Shown piece by piece: positions 25,991 to 35,203 of a stretch of DNA of 64,000 bases (the stretch's first letter is position 1; each line of letters opens with the position of its first letter). The stretch comes from Pseudomonadota bacterium (GTDB lineage Bacteria; Pseudomonadota; Gammaproteobacteria; Burkholderiales; Burkholderiaceae_C), in assembly GCA_023387335.1 (NCBI GenBank), contig JAEWIF010000041.1:1-64000 (forward strand). Reading direction: 5' to 3'. The position numbers and the translations under genes were made by a program. Under the pieces are notes generated by a model that worked only from the letters and a program-made list of their open reading frames with translations, did not search any database and was not told the origin of the DNA.

Positions 25991-26478
25991 TGGACGCGCA
26001 AACGTGGGAACTCGCCAGCTACATCGTCACCGTGCTCGGCCTGCCGTGCGCCATCGGCATCTTCATGTGGCAGGAACGCAAGGAGCGCGACAACGAGGAG
26101 GAGGAGCAGTACCAGCTGCTGTCCGACGCGTACATCGATTTCCTGAAGGTCGTGCTCGACCATCCCGACCTGCAGCTGCGCAGCAACGAGCCGCTGCCCA
26201 ACCCCACGGCCGAGCAGCGCGAGCGCATGCTGGTCATCTTCGATATGCTGATGTCGCTGTTCGAGCGGGCCTACCTGGTCGCCTACAAGGACGACATGAG
26301 CGACGAGGACCGCCGGCGCTGGAACAGCTGGGACGACTACATGCGCGAATGGTGCCGCCGCGAGGACTTCCGCAACGTCCTGCCGCTGATGCTGCGCGGC
26401 GAGGACCCCGAATTCCAGGACTACCTGCGCCGCATCGCCGAAGAAGAGCGCGGCTTCCTCATTTCCACCAACACCTGA
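25987..26478 (+). CDS. Conserved membrane-anchored protein of unknown function
   Basis: A 163-residue protein with one N-terminal membrane helix (about 9-27, WELASYIVTVLGLPCAIGIF) followed by an acidic stretch (ERKERDNEEEEQYQ) and a helical cytosolic domain rich in Trp/Arg/Asp (RRRWNSWDDYMREWCRR). It starts within the aceK stop (ATGATG; either ATG may be used) and precedes the thiolase by 27 bases, so it belongs to the operon. Function unknown; no domain recognised. Confidence 0.75.
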   Translation: MMDAQTWELASYIVTVLGLPCAIGIFMWQERKERDNEEEEQYQLLSDAYIDFLKVVLDHPDLQLRSNEPLPNPTAEQRERMLVIFDMLMSLFERAYLVAYKDDMSDEDRRRWNSWDDYMREWCRREDFRNVLPLMLRGEDPEFQDYLRRIAEEERGFLISTNT

Positions 26479-26505
26479 ATCCACACCACACCACAGGAGT
26501 GAAAC

Positions 26506-27687
26506 ATGGCTGATTCCGTCGTCATCGTCAGTGCCGCCCGCACCCCCATGGGGTCGTTCCAGGGCGACTTTTCCACGCTCTCCGCCCACGACCTGGGCGG
26601 CGCCGCCATCAAGGCCGCCGTCGAGCGCGCCGGCATCCCGGCCGACGCCGTCGGCGAAGTGCTGTTCGGCAACTGCCTGATGGCCGGCCAGGGCCAGGCG
26701 CCCGCGCGCCAGGCCGCGTTCAAGGGCGGCCTGCCCAAGAGCGCCGGCGCCGTCACGCTGTCCAAGATGTGCGGCTCCGGCATGAAGGCCGCCATGTTCG
26801 CGCACGACATGCTGCTGGCCGGCAGCCACGAGGTGATGATCGCCGGCGGCATGGAGAGCATGACCAACGCGCCCTACCTGCTGCTCAAGGGCCGCGGCGG
26901 CTACCGCATGGGCCACGACAAGGTGTACGACCACATGATGCTGGACGGCCTGGAGGACGCCTACGAGGCCGGCCGCTCCATGGGCACCTTCGGCGAGGAA
27001 TGCGCCGCCAAGTACAAGTTCTCGCGCGAGGCGCAGGACGCTTTCGCGGTCGCCTCCGTCAGCCGCGCGCAGAAGGCCACCGAGTCGGGCGCGTTCGCGG
27101 CCGAGATCACCCCCGTGACGGTGAAGACCCGCGCCGGCGAGACCGTGATCAGCAAGGACGAGGGCCCGGGCAAGGTCAAGCTCGACAAGATCGCCACGCT
27201 CAAGCCGGCCTTCAAGAAGGACGGCACCATCACCGCCGCCTCGTCCTCCAGCATCAACGACGGCGCCGCCGCGCTGGTGATGATGACGGAGAGCACGGCC
27301 AAGCGCCTGGGCTGCAAGCCGCTGGCCCGCATCGTCGGCCACGCCATGCACGCGCAGGAGCCGAACTGGTTCACCACCGCGCCCGTCGGCGCCACCCAGA
27401 AGCTGCTGTCCAAGACCGGCTGGAAGGTGTCGGACGTCGACCTGTGGGAAGTGAACGAGGCCTTCGCCGTGGTGCCGATGGCGCTGATGGAGGAACTCAA
27501 GGTCTCGCACGACATCGTCAACGTCAACGGCGGTGCCTGCGCTCTGGGCCATCCGATCGGCGCCTCGGGCGCCCGCATCATGGTCACGCTGATCAACGCG
27601 CTGAAGGCGCGCGGCGGCAAGCGCGGCATCGCCACGCTGTGCATCGGCGGCGGCGAAGGCACGGCGGTGGCGCTGGAACTGCTCTGA
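26506..27687 (+). CDS. Acetyl-CoA C-acetyltransferase (thiolase)
   Basis: A 393-residue degradative/biosynthetic-type thiolase. Catalytic residues are C89 (LSKMCGSGMKAAM), H349 (CALGHPIGASGARI) and C379 (LCIGGGEGTAVALELL), with NEAFAV near 325. A ribosome site CAGGAGTGAAAC precedes the start. It can cleave acetoacetyl-CoA, the end product of leucine degradation, or make it for polyhydroxybutyrate; the position in the LiuR cluster favours catabolism. Cannot tell AtoB from PhaA by sequence alone. Confidence 0.93.
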   Translation: MADSVVIVSAARTPMGSFQGDFSTLSAHDLGGAAIKAAVERAGIPADAVGEVLFGNCLMAGQGQAPARQAAFKGGLPKSAGAVTLSKMCGSGMKAAMFAHDMLLAGSHEVMIAGGMESMTNAPYLLLKGRGGYRMGHDKVYDHMMLDGLEDAYEAGRSMGTFGEECAAKYKFSREAQDAFAVASVSRAQKATESGAFAAEITPVTVKTRAGETVISKDEGPGKVKLDKIATLKPAFKKDGTITAASSSSINDGAAALVMMTESTAKRLGCKPLARIVGHAMHAQEPNWFTTAPVGATQKLLSKTGWKVSDVDLWEVNEAFAVVPMALMEELKVSHDIVNVNGGACALGHPIGASGARIMVTLINALKARGGKRGIATLCIGGGEGTAVALELL

Positions 27688-27700
27688 CGCGAAGCCGGCC

Positions 27701-28366
27701 GTGAACGTCCTGGTCCTCGGCGCCTCGCGCGGCATCGGGCTGGAGTTCGTCCGCCAGTACCGCGCGGCCGGCGACGACGTGGTCGCCACCGCGCGGGACG
27801 ACGCCGGCATGGCTCAGCTTGAGGATTTGGGCGCCACCGCGCTCAAGCTGGACGTGGCCGATCCGAAGAGCGTCAGCGGGCTGTCGTGGGCGTTGGACGG
27901 AAAGAAGTTCGACGTCGCCCTGTACGTGGCGGGCGTCTACAGCACCGCCGGCGCGCTGGAGCCGCCCACGCAGCAGGACTTCGACCGCGTGATGCGCACC
28001 AACGTGCTGGGCGCGATGCAGGTGATCCCGCAGGTCGCACCGATGGTGGAGGAGGCGGGCGGCCGCTTCGTCTTCCTCACCAGCGGCATGGCCCACGTCG
28101 GCAGCACCTCGTCCAGCTTCGGCTGGCTGTACCGCGCCAGCAAGGCCGCGCTCAACATGGCCGTGCGTTCGGCCAGCCACGACTATCCGCTCGCCACCTT
28201 GGTCGCCATGAGCCCGGGCTGGGTGCAGACCGACATGGGCGGCCCCGGCGCGCCGCTCACCGTTCAGCAGAGCGTGTCCGACATGCGCCGGGCGATCGCC
28301 GGCCTCACCCGCCGCCAGAGCGGCAGCTTCCTCGGCCACGACGGCTCCTCGTTCGAGGGCTGGTGA
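27701..28366 (+). CDS. Short-chain dehydrogenase/reductase (SDR)
   Basis: A 221-residue SDR. The nucleotide-binding motif is LVLGASRGIGLEF at the N-terminus and the active-site motif YRASKAALNMAV (YxxxK) is near residue 144, with a Ser upstream in FLTSGMAHVG. The TATAR-type switch reads VVATARDDAG, suggesting NADP preference. The start is GTG at 27701. It lies between thiolase and acyl-CoA dehydrogenase genes with short gaps. The substrate is unknown; SDRs of this short type (CsgA-like) vary widely. Confidence 0.87.
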   Translation: MNVLVLGASRGIGLEFVRQYRAAGDDVVATARDDAGMAQLEDLGATALKLDVADPKSVSGLSWALDGKKFDVALYVAGVYSTAGALEPPTQQDFDRVMRTNVLGAMQVIPQVAPMVEEAGGRFVFLTSGMAHVGSTSSSFGWLYRASKAALNMAVRSASHDYPLATLVAMSPGWVQTDMGGPGAPLTVQQSVSDMRRAIAGLTRRQSGSFLGHDGSSFEGW

Positions 28367-28394
28367 GCCGGATCCACGAGAACAACACCCCAAC

Positions 28395-29522
28395 ATGCTG
28401 CTGACCCCCGACCAGGAAATGATCCGCGACGCCGTGCGTGCGTTCGCGCAGGAAGAGTTGTGGCCGAACGCCGCGCGCTGGGACAAGGAACACACCTTCC
28501 CGCGCGAGGTGCACAAGGGGCTGGCGCAACTGGGCGCCTACGGCATCTGCGTGCCGGAAACCTACGGCGGCGCCGGCCTGGACTACGTCAGCCTGGCGCT
28601 GGTGCTGGAGGAGATCGCCGCCGGCGACGGCGGCACCAGCACCGCGATCAGCGTCACCAACTGCCCGGTCAACGCCATCCTGATGCGCTACGGCAGTGAA
28701 GCGCAGAAGAAGCGCTGGCTGGCGCCGCTGGCGCAAGGCGAGTTGCTCGGCGTGTTCTGCCTGACCGAGCCGCACGTGGGCAGCGACGCTTCGGCGCTGC
28801 GCACCACGGCCACGCGCCAGGGCGGCGAGTACGTGGTCAACGGCGTCAAGCAGTTCATCACCAGCGGCAAGAACGGCCAGCTCGCCATCGTCATCGCGGT
28901 CACCGACAAGGCCGCGGGCAAGAAGGGCATGAGCGCCTTCCTCGTGCCCACCGACGCGCCGGGCTACGTGGTGGCCCGCCTGGAAGAGAAGGTCGGCCAG
29001 CATTCCAGCGACACGGCGCAGATCAACTTCGACGACTGCCGCATCCCCGCCGAGAACCTGATCGGCGAGGAAGGCGAGGGCTACCGCATCGCGCTGTCCG
29101 CGCTGGAAGGCGGCCGCATCGGCATCGCCGCCCAGAGCCTGGGCATGGCGCGCAGCGCGTTCGAAGTGGCCGTGGCCTACGCCAAGGAGCGCCAGAGCTT
29201 CGGCACCGCCATCTTCAACCATCAGGCCGTGGGCTTCCGGCTGGCCGAGTGCGCTACGCAGATCGAAGCGGCGCGGCAGCTGATCTGGCACGCCGCCAGC
29301 CTGCGCGACGCCGGCCGGCCGTGCCTGACCGAAGCCGCCATGGCCAAGCTGTTCGCCAGCGAGATGGCCGAGCGCGTCTGCAGCGCCGCCATCCAGACGC
29401 TGGGCGGCTACGGCTACGTCAGCGACTTCCCGGTCGAGCGCATCTGGCGCGACGTGCGCGTGTGCCAGATCTACGAGGGCACGTCGGACGTGCAGAAGAT
29501 CCTCATCCAGCGCGCCTTATGA
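28395..29522 (+). CDS. Acyl-CoA dehydrogenase (short-chain/butyryl type)
   Basis: A 375-residue acyl-CoA dehydrogenase. Unlike liuA upstream, it has the C-terminal catalytic Glu of the butyryl/medium-chain class (QIYEGTSDVQKILIQRAL). FAD and substrate segments FCLTEPHVGSDASALRT and VNGVKQFITSGKNGQLAIV are in place, and SFGTAIFNHQAV and IQTLGGYGYVSDFPVERIWRD follow. It ends the LiuR cluster and overlaps the trkA start by four bases, an odd functional join. Exact substrate unknown. Confidence 0.92.
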   Translation: MLLTPDQEMIRDAVRAFAQEELWPNAARWDKEHTFPREVHKGLAQLGAYGICVPETYGGAGLDYVSLALVLEEIAAGDGGTSTAISVTNCPVNAILMRYGSEAQKKRWLAPLAQGELLGVFCLTEPHVGSDASALRTTATRQGGEYVVNGVKQFITSGKNGQLAIVIAVTDKAAGKKGMSAFLVPTDAPGYVVARLEEKVGQHSSDTAQINFDDCRIPAENLIGEEGEGYRIALSALEGGRIGIAAQSLGMARSAFEVAVAYAKERQSFGTAIFNHQAVGFRLAECATQIEAARQLIWHAASLRDAGRPCLTEAAMAKLFASEMAERVCSAAIQTLGGYGYVSDFPVERIWRDVRVCQIYEGTSDVQKILIQRAL

Positions 29523-30913
29523 GGATCGTCATCCTCGGCGCGGGGCGGGTGGGCGAGAGCGTCGCCGAGAGCCTGGTGTCCGAGCGCAACGACATCACCC
29601 TGATCGATCCCGACCCGCAGCGGCTGCGCGAGCTGGAGGAGCGGCTGGACCTGCGCGGCATGCCGGGCAACGGCGTGCATCCGTCCACGCTGGAGCGAGC
29701 CGGCCTGGCCGATGCCGACATGCTGATCGCCTGCGCCATGCAGGACGAGACCAACCTGGTGGCCTGCAAGATCGCGCACGACGTCTTCAACGTCCCGACC
29801 ACCATCGCGCGGCTGCGCTCGCCCGAGTTCTCCGAGGGCAGCGAGCTGCTCGAGCGCAAGGGCTTCGCGGTGGACCACGTGATCTGCCCCGAGGAATCGG
29901 TGGTGCGCTACATCGAGAAGCTGATCCAGTACCCCGAAGCGCTGCAGGTGCTGGAGTTCGCCAAGGGCCTGGCGCAGCTGATCGCGGTGCGCGTCACGCC
30001 CGGCAGCCGCTACGCCAACCGCACGCTGGGCGATTTCCACAAGGACTTCCCCGACGCGCCGGTGCGCGTGGTCGCGATCTACCGGCAGGACGAGGAGCAG
30101 CCCTGCGTCGCGTCCACCCGCGTGCAGGTCGGCGACGAGGTGTTCCTGCTGGCGGACGAGGACAACCTGCGCAAGGTGCTGGCCGCGGTGCACAGCGCCG
30201 ACAAGCCGGTGCGCCGCGTGATGATCGCCGGCGGCGGCAACGTGGGCCTGCGCCTGGCGCGCCGGCTGCGCGGCACGGTGGACGTCAAGCTGATCGAGCG
30301 CGGCCAGAAGCGCTGCGAGTACCTCGCGGCCGAACTGCCGAGCGACATGCTCGTGCTGCAGGGCGACGGCACCGACGAGGAGCTGCTGGCCGACGAGAAC
30401 GTGGCCGACATGGACCTGTTCCTGGCCCTCACCAGCGACGACGAGGACAACATCCTGTCGGCCATGCTGGCCAAGCGCCTGGGCGCGCGCCGCGTGCTGG
30501 CGCTGATCAACCGGCGCGCCTACGCCGACCTGATCCAGGGCAGCACCATCGACATCGCGCTGTCGCCTTCCCAGACCGTCATCGGCGAACTGCTGGCCCA
30601 TGTGCGGCGCGGCGACGTGGTGGCGGTGCACAGCCTGCGACGCGGCGCGGCCGAGGCGCTGGAGGGCGTGGCGCACGGCGACGCCAAGACCTCGCGCCTG
30701 GTCGGGCGCACCGTGCCCGAGGTCGACGCGCTGCTGCCCGACGGCGTGCGCCTGGGCGCCGTGGTGCGCGGCGAGGGCGATGCCCAGCGCGTGCTCATGC
30801 CCAGTCCCGGGACCCGCATCGAAAGCGACGACCACCTGATCATCTTCATCCCGAACAAGAAGCTGGTGCGCGAGGTCGAGCGATTGTTCCAGGTGAGCGC
30901 CACCTTCTTCTGA
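29519..30913 (+). CDS. trkA: Trk potassium uptake system, NAD-binding subunit TrkA
   Basis: A 464-residue cytosolic regulator with two RCK units. Rossmann motifs are MRIVILGAGRVGESVAE at 1-17 and VMIAGGGNVGLRLARRL near 237. Each is followed by a TrkA_C ligand domain (about 140-225 and 375-460). It gates the TrkH channel in response to nucleotides. It overlaps both the preceding acyl-CoA dehydrogenase stop (4 bases) and the trkH start (1 base), forming a trkAH operon. Confidence 0.96.
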   Translation: MRIVILGAGRVGESVAESLVSERNDITLIDPDPQRLRELEERLDLRGMPGNGVHPSTLERAGLADADMLIACAMQDETNLVACKIAHDVFNVPTTIARLRSPEFSEGSELLERKGFAVDHVICPEESVVRYIEKLIQYPEALQVLEFAKGLAQLIAVRVTPGSRYANRTLGDFHKDFPDAPVRVVAIYRQDEEQPCVASTRVQVGDEVFLLADEDNLRKVLAAVHSADKPVRRVMIAGGGNVGLRLARRLRGTVDVKLIERGQKRCEYLAAELPSDMLVLQGDGTDEELLADENVADMDLFLALTSDDEDNILSAMLAKRLGARRVLALINRRAYADLIQGSTIDIALSPSQTVIGELLAHVRRGDVVAVHSLRRGAAEALEGVAHGDAKTSRLVGRTVPEVDALLPDGVRLGAVVRGEGDAQRVLMPSPGTRIESDDHLIIFIPNKKLVREVERLFQVSATFF

Positions 30914-32373
30914 TGGAAAGCCTCGGACCGGTCCTGTCGGTGGTCGGTCGCGCCCTGCTGGGATTCGCGTTCGCCTTCCTCGTGCCGCTGGCCTGGGCCT
31001 GGGGCCTGGACGAGCCGCGGCTGCGTCCGGTCTGGGAGCTCGGATTCGCCGGCACGCTGGCGGCGGGCGCGCTGCTGGTGCTGCTCACCCGGCGCTTCCG
31101 CCGCGAACTGCAGCCCAAGGACGGCTTCCTGCTCGTCACGCTGGTGTGGGTGGTGCTGCCCGCGTTCGCGGCGGTGCCGCTGCTCTACACCGTGCCCGGC
31201 ATCGACATCGCTTCCGCCTACTTCGAGGCGATGAGCGCGCTCACCGCCACCGGGGCCACCGCGCTCTCGGGACTGGATGCGCTGCCGGTCTCGGTGAACG
31301 TGTGGCGCTGCTTCCTGCAGTTCATCGGCGGCCTGGGCATCATCCTGCTGGTGGTGGCGGTGCTGCCGCTGCTGGGCCTGGGCGGCATGCAGATCTACCG
31401 GGCCGAGGCGCCCGGGCCGCTGAAGGACACCAAGCTCACGCCACGCATCGCCGAGACCGCGCGCGGGCTGTGGTCGGTGTACTTCACGTTCTCCGCCGCC
31501 TGCGTGCTGGCCTACCGCTGGGCCGGGATGTCCTGGCCCGACGCCTTCATGCACATGTGCGGCACCATGGGCCTGGGCGGCTTCTCCTCGCACGACGCCA
31601 GCTTCGCCCACTGGAACTCGCCGGCCATCGAAGGCGTCGCCATCTTCTTCATGGCGGCCTCGGGCATCAGCTTCGCGCGCTACTTCATCTGCTGGCGCGT
31701 GCGCTCGCTGCGCAACCTGCTGGCCGATTCCGAGGTGCGGTCCTACCTGGCGGTGCTGCTCGCGTCGATCGCGCTGCTCACGCTCATGCTGCGGGAACAC
31801 GGCGTGCATCCGGAGTTCTGGCCGGCGCTGCGCGCCGCGGCTTTCCAGGTGGTGTCGCTCGCCACCACCACCGGCTACGCCACCGCCGACTACTCGCAGT
31901 GGCCGGTGTTCGCGCCGGTGCTGCTGATCTTCCTCGGCTGCTTCGTCTCCTGCGCCGGCTCCACCGGCGGCGGCATCAAGATGGTCCGCATGCTGCTGCT
32001 GGTCAAGCAGGCGCGGCGCGAGCTGGTGCGCATCATCCATCCGCGCGTGATCAACCCGGTCACGCTGGGCGGCACCACCGTCTCGTCGCAGATCATCGCG
32101 GCCGTCCTCGCCTACATGCTGATCTACGGCGCCACGATCATCGGGCTGACGCTTTTGATGCTGCTCTCGGGGCTGGACCTGGTGACGGCGTTCTCCGCGG
32201 TCATCGTCTGCGTCAACAACATCGGCCCCGGCCTCGGGCTGGTCGGGCCGGCCGGCCATTTCGGCGTGCTCACGGATTTCCAGCTCTGGGTGCTCAGCTT
32301 CGGCATGCTGGCGGGGCGGCTGGAGCTGCTGTCCGTGTTCGTGCTGTTCACCGGCCAGTTCTGGCGCAAGTGA
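30913..32373 (+). CDS. trkH: Trk potassium uptake system, membrane subunit TrkH
   Basis: A 486-residue potassium translocating channel with four repeated membrane-pore-membrane units. The four selectivity-filter loops are visible: LTATGATALSG, CGTMGLGGFSS, ATTTGYATADY and CVNNIGPGLGL. It works with TrkA, whose gene overlaps by one base. Length is normal (E. coli 483). Confidence 0.96.
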   Translation: MESLGPVLSVVGRALLGFAFAFLVPLAWAWGLDEPRLRPVWELGFAGTLAAGALLVLLTRRFRRELQPKDGFLLVTLVWVVLPAFAAVPLLYTVPGIDIASAYFEAMSALTATGATALSGLDALPVSVNVWRCFLQFIGGLGIILLVVAVLPLLGLGGMQIYRAEAPGPLKDTKLTPRIAETARGLWSVYFTFSAACVLAYRWAGMSWPDAFMHMCGTMGLGGFSSHDASFAHWNSPAIEGVAIFFMAASGISFARYFICWRVRSLRNLLADSEVRSYLAVLLASIALLTLMLREHGVHPEFWPALRAAAFQVVSLATTTGYATADYSQWPVFAPVLLIFLGCFVSCAGSTGGGIKMVRMLLLVKQARRELVRIIHPRVINPVTLGGTTVSSQIIAAVLAYMLIYGATIIGLTLLMLLSGLDLVTAFSAVIVCVNNIGPGLGLVGPAGHFGVLTDFQLWVLSFGMLAGRLELLSVFVLFTGQFWRK

Positions 32374-32394
32374 CGGGCACTAAGATCGGACCCG

Positions 32395-33073
32395 ATGAGC
32401 AGGATTTCCCGTTTCGATGCCGTGCTGTTCGACTGCGACGGCGTGCTGGTCGACAGCGAACCCATCACCATCGGCGTCGCTGCGCGACATGCTGGAGGAG
32501 CTGGGCTGGCCGATGTCGCAGGCCGAGTGCATGCGCCTCTTCATCGGCAAGGCGGTGAAGGACGAGCGCGCGATCATCGAGGCGCGCACCGGCCGGCCGC
32601 TCACCGACGAGTGGCTGGTGCGGTTCCGCGAGCGCCGCAACGAGAGCTTGGAGCGCCACCTGCGCCCGGTCGAGGGTGCGGCCGAGGCGGTGGCCGAGTT
32701 GCATGCGGCCTGCGGCGGCCGCATCGCCTGCGCCAGCGGCGCCGACCGCTTCAAGGTGGAACTGCAGCTGGCCAAGTGCGGCCTCATGCGCTTCTTCGAA
32801 GGCCGCATCTTCAGCGGCCACGAGATGCCCCGGTCCAAGCCCGCGCCCGACGTCTACCTCGCCGCCGCCGCGGCCCTCGGCGTCGACCCGCGCCGCTGCG
32901 CGGTGGTGGAGGACACGGTCACCGGCGCCACCGCCGGCGCGGCCGCGGGCGCCATGGTGTTCGGCTACAGCCCGCCGGAAGCGGGCCACGACGCGCCCGC
33001 GGCGCTGCGCAAGGCCGGCGCGGTGGCGATCTTCACCCGCATGCAGGAGCTGCCGGCGCTGCTGCGCGGCTGA
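32395..33073 (+). pseudogene. HAD-family phosphatase (phosphoglycolate phosphatase-like), one apparent +1 frameshift
   Basis: The reading frame from 32395 encodes MSRISRFDAVLFDCDGVLVD with the DxD catalytic motif, then SEPITIGV. Homologous sequence continues only in the next frame from about 32480 (LRDMLEELGWPMSQAECM and onward to 33073). Removing one base at about 32478 (GGCGTCGCTGCGC to GGCGTGCTGCGC) joins them into a normal 225-residue protein. Later motifs are intact: ACASGADRFK (motif II), RSKPAPDVYL (motif III Lys) and VVEDTVTGATAG (motif IV). Either the gene is broken or the assembly has a one-base error. A start inside the second frame would lack the catalytic Asp pair. Confidence 0.82.
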
Positions 33074-33079
33074 GCGCCC

Positions 33080-34462
33080 TCACTGCTGCCGCGGGAAGCG
33101 GATCTCGCAGCGCCAGCCGCGCCCGTCCTCGCCGGTTCCCAGCGCCATCCCGGCGTTCATCAGGCGCGCGTACTGCGCCACCAGCGCCAGGCCGATGCCG
33201 CCGCCTTCGCCCAGCAGCTGCCCGGTCTCGCCCTGGGCGCCGCGCCGAACCAGCTGGGCCTGCACCTCGCCGGGCAGGCCGGGGCCGTTGTCCTGCACCG
33301 AGAGCACCACGTCACCGGGCCGGCGTTCGACGGCCACGGTGACGGCGGGCTGGCCGTCGCTGCCGCCGCCGTAGCGCAGCGCGTTGTCGATCAGGTTGTT
33401 CAGCACGCCTTCGACCAGCGAGGCATCGGCCCGCACGCGCACGGGCGCGTCGATGCCCAGCGCGCCCAGGTCCACGCCGGCCGCGTCGGCGCGCGGCAGG
33501 AACCGCAGCACGGCGTCGCGCACCAGTTCGTCCAGAGCCACTTCCTCGATGCTCAGGCCGGCCTCGGCCTCGAGCGCGAGCGCCAGGTCGAGCAGCTGGT
33601 CCACCATGCGGCTGGCGCGCGCCTGGCTGGCCGCGATCCGCTGCAGCTGCTCGCGCCACGCCACCGGATCCTGCTGCGCCAGCCCGTACTCGGCCAGCGC
33701 GCGGATGCCCGCGAGCGGCGTGCGCAGCTCATGCGCGACGTTGCCGGCGAACTCGCGCTGGCCGCGCAGGCTTCGGTCCAGCCGCGCCAGCAGGTCGTTC
33801 AGCGCGGCGGCGAGGGTGGCGACTTCGCGGCTGGATTGGCGCACCTGCACGGGCGCGAGGTCGCTCGCGCCGCGGCTGCCGAGCGCGTCTTCCAGTTGCG
33901 CCAGGGGCTGCAGTTCCGCGCGGATCTTGCGTCGCAGCCAGGCGGCCAGCACCACCAGCAGCGAAGCCTGCGGCAGCACCGACAGCCAGATCAGCCGCTC
34001 CAGTGTCTGGCCGCGTGCGCGAGTGGTCTCGGCCACCACCACCTCGAACGGCAGCGGCGAGTCGCGGTGCACGCTCACGCTGCGCAGCACCGCGCCGTCG
34101 CGCTCCACCTCGTGGAAGCGGTAGGGGCCGGGCCCGGGCGGCGCCGACGGCAGGCCGCGCACGCCGGCGACCAGGCGGCCGTCCGCCGCCGTCACGCTGA
34201 ACTGCATGCGCTCGACCACGTCGAACATCACCCGGTTGACCTCGTCCCGGGTCAGCGCGAGCTCCAGCCGGCCGTCGTGCAGCTGGACGTTGGACGCGAT
34301 GACGTAGGCGTCCTCCAGCAGCGAGCGGTCGAAGGCGCGTTGCGTGAAGTTGTAGGCGATGCCCACCGCCACGGCCGTGCCCGCCAGCCAGGTCAGCGCC
34401 AGCGGCGGCAGCACCTGGCGCAGCAGCCGCGACGAGAGGGGCCGCAGCCCCTCGGATCTCAA
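33080..34462 (-). CDS. Two-component sensor histidine kinase, TctE-like
   Basis: A 460-residue inner-membrane kinase. Helices at about 22-38 and 158-176 flank a periplasmic sensor (about 40-157). The dimerisation motif NVAHELRTPLAGI has phospho-accepting H244. ATP-binding boxes are NNLIDNALRYGGG (N), VQDNGPGL (G1) and GEGGGIGLALVAQ (G2). The start is probably TTG at 34462, which overlaps the stop of the response regulator gene (TTGA); no ATG or GTG gives a better start. It pairs with the regulator at 34459 and is divergent from tctBA. Confidence 0.87.
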   Translation of the reverse strand: MRSEGLRPLSSRLLRQVLPPLALTWLAGTAVAVGIAYNFTQRAFDRSLLEDAYVIASNVQLHDGRLELALTRDEVNRVMFDVVERMQFSVTAADGRLVAGVRGLPSAPPGPGPYRFHEVERDGAVLRSVSVHRDSPLPFEVVVAETTRARGQTLERLIWLSVLPQASLLVVLAAWLRRKIRAELQPLAQLEDALGSRGASDLAPVQVRQSSREVATLAAALNDLLARLDRSLRGQREFAGNVAHELRTPLAGIRALAEYGLAQQDPVAWREQLQRIAASQARASRMVDQLLDLALALEAEAGLSIEEVALDELVRDAVLRFLPRADAAGVDLGALGIDAPVRVRADASLVEGVLNNLIDNALRYGGGSDGQPAVTVAVERRPGDVVLSVQDNGPGLPGEVQAQLVRRGAQGETGQLLGEGGGIGLALVAQYARLMNAGMALGTGEDGRGWRCEIRFPRQQ

Positions 34463-35148
34463 GCCTCGGCCTCCAGCAGGTAGCCCAGCCCGCGAAGCGT
34501 GCGGATGTGCACGCCGCCGCCCGAGAGCTTCTTGCGCAGCCGCGAGACGAAAGCCTCCAGCGCGTTGTCGCCCAGGTACTCCTGCAGCTCCGACAGCTTG
34601 GACGACAGCTCGCGCTTGCTGACCACGCGGCCGGCGGGGGTCATCAGCTCCCACAGCACCTCGAACTCGCGCGCGGGCAGGTCCAGCGGCTGGCCGTGCA
34701 GCGTGAAGCGGCGCGTCAGGCGGTCGAGCGCGAGCGCGCCGACCTGCACCTGGTCCTGCGTGCCCTGGGTGCGGCGCACCACCGCGCGCAGCCGCGCCTC
34801 CAGCTCGCCGAGGTCGAACGGCTTGCCCAGGTAGTCGTCGGCGCCGGCGTTCAGGCCCGCGATGCGTTCGTCGGTGCGGTTGCGCGCCGTCAGCACCAGC
34901 ACCGGCGTGCGGTCGCCGCGGGCGCGCGCCGCCTTCAGCACCGTGAGGCCGCTGCCCAGGCCGCTGCGCGGCTGCGGGCCGTGCGGCAGGTTCAGGTCCA
35001 GCAGCACGGCGTCGAAGCCCTGCATCTGCCAGACCTGGTCGGCCTCGGTCACCGTCCCGGCAACGTCGACGCGATGGCCGGCGTCTCGCAGGCTGCGCAG
35101 CATGACGTCGCGCAGCACCAGGTCGTCCTCGATCAGCAGGATCCGCAT
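34459..35148 (-). CDS. OmpR-family response regulator, TctD-like
   Basis: A 229-residue regulator with receiver (1-120; D8/D9, phospho-acceptor D51, K109) and winged-helix DNA-binding domain (about 130-225; FEVLWELMTPAGRVVSKREL, VSRLRKKL, LRGLGYLLEAEA). After D51 it has a ten-residue insertion (HGPQPRSGLGSG) in the loop that normally reads LPxxxG, uncommon for the family. It precedes its kinase on the minus strand and is divergent from tctB; the 126-base intergenic region holds a direct repeat that may be its site. Confidence 0.9.
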   Translation of the reverse strand: MRILLIEDDLVLRDVMLRSLRDAGHRVDVAGTVTEADQVWQMQGFDAVLLDLNLPHGPQPRSGLGSGLTVLKAARARGDRTPVLVLTARNRTDERIAGLNAGADDYLGKPFDLGELEARLRAVVRRTQGTQDQVQVGALALDRLTRRFTLHGQPLDLPAREFEVLWELMTPAGRVVSKRELSSKLSELQEYLGDNALEAFVSRLRKKLSGGGVHIRTLRGLGYLLEAEA

Positions 35149-35203
35149 GGCAGGGGTTTACAGGCTCTCGGTCCAGCCATGCTACGCAGTTTCCGCAACC
35201 CCG

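Noticed and set aside
32417..33073. Intact HAD phosphatase starting at 32417
   Set aside because: Its first 20 or so residues are an out-of-frame reading of the true catalytic segment; the product would lack the DxD nucleophile.
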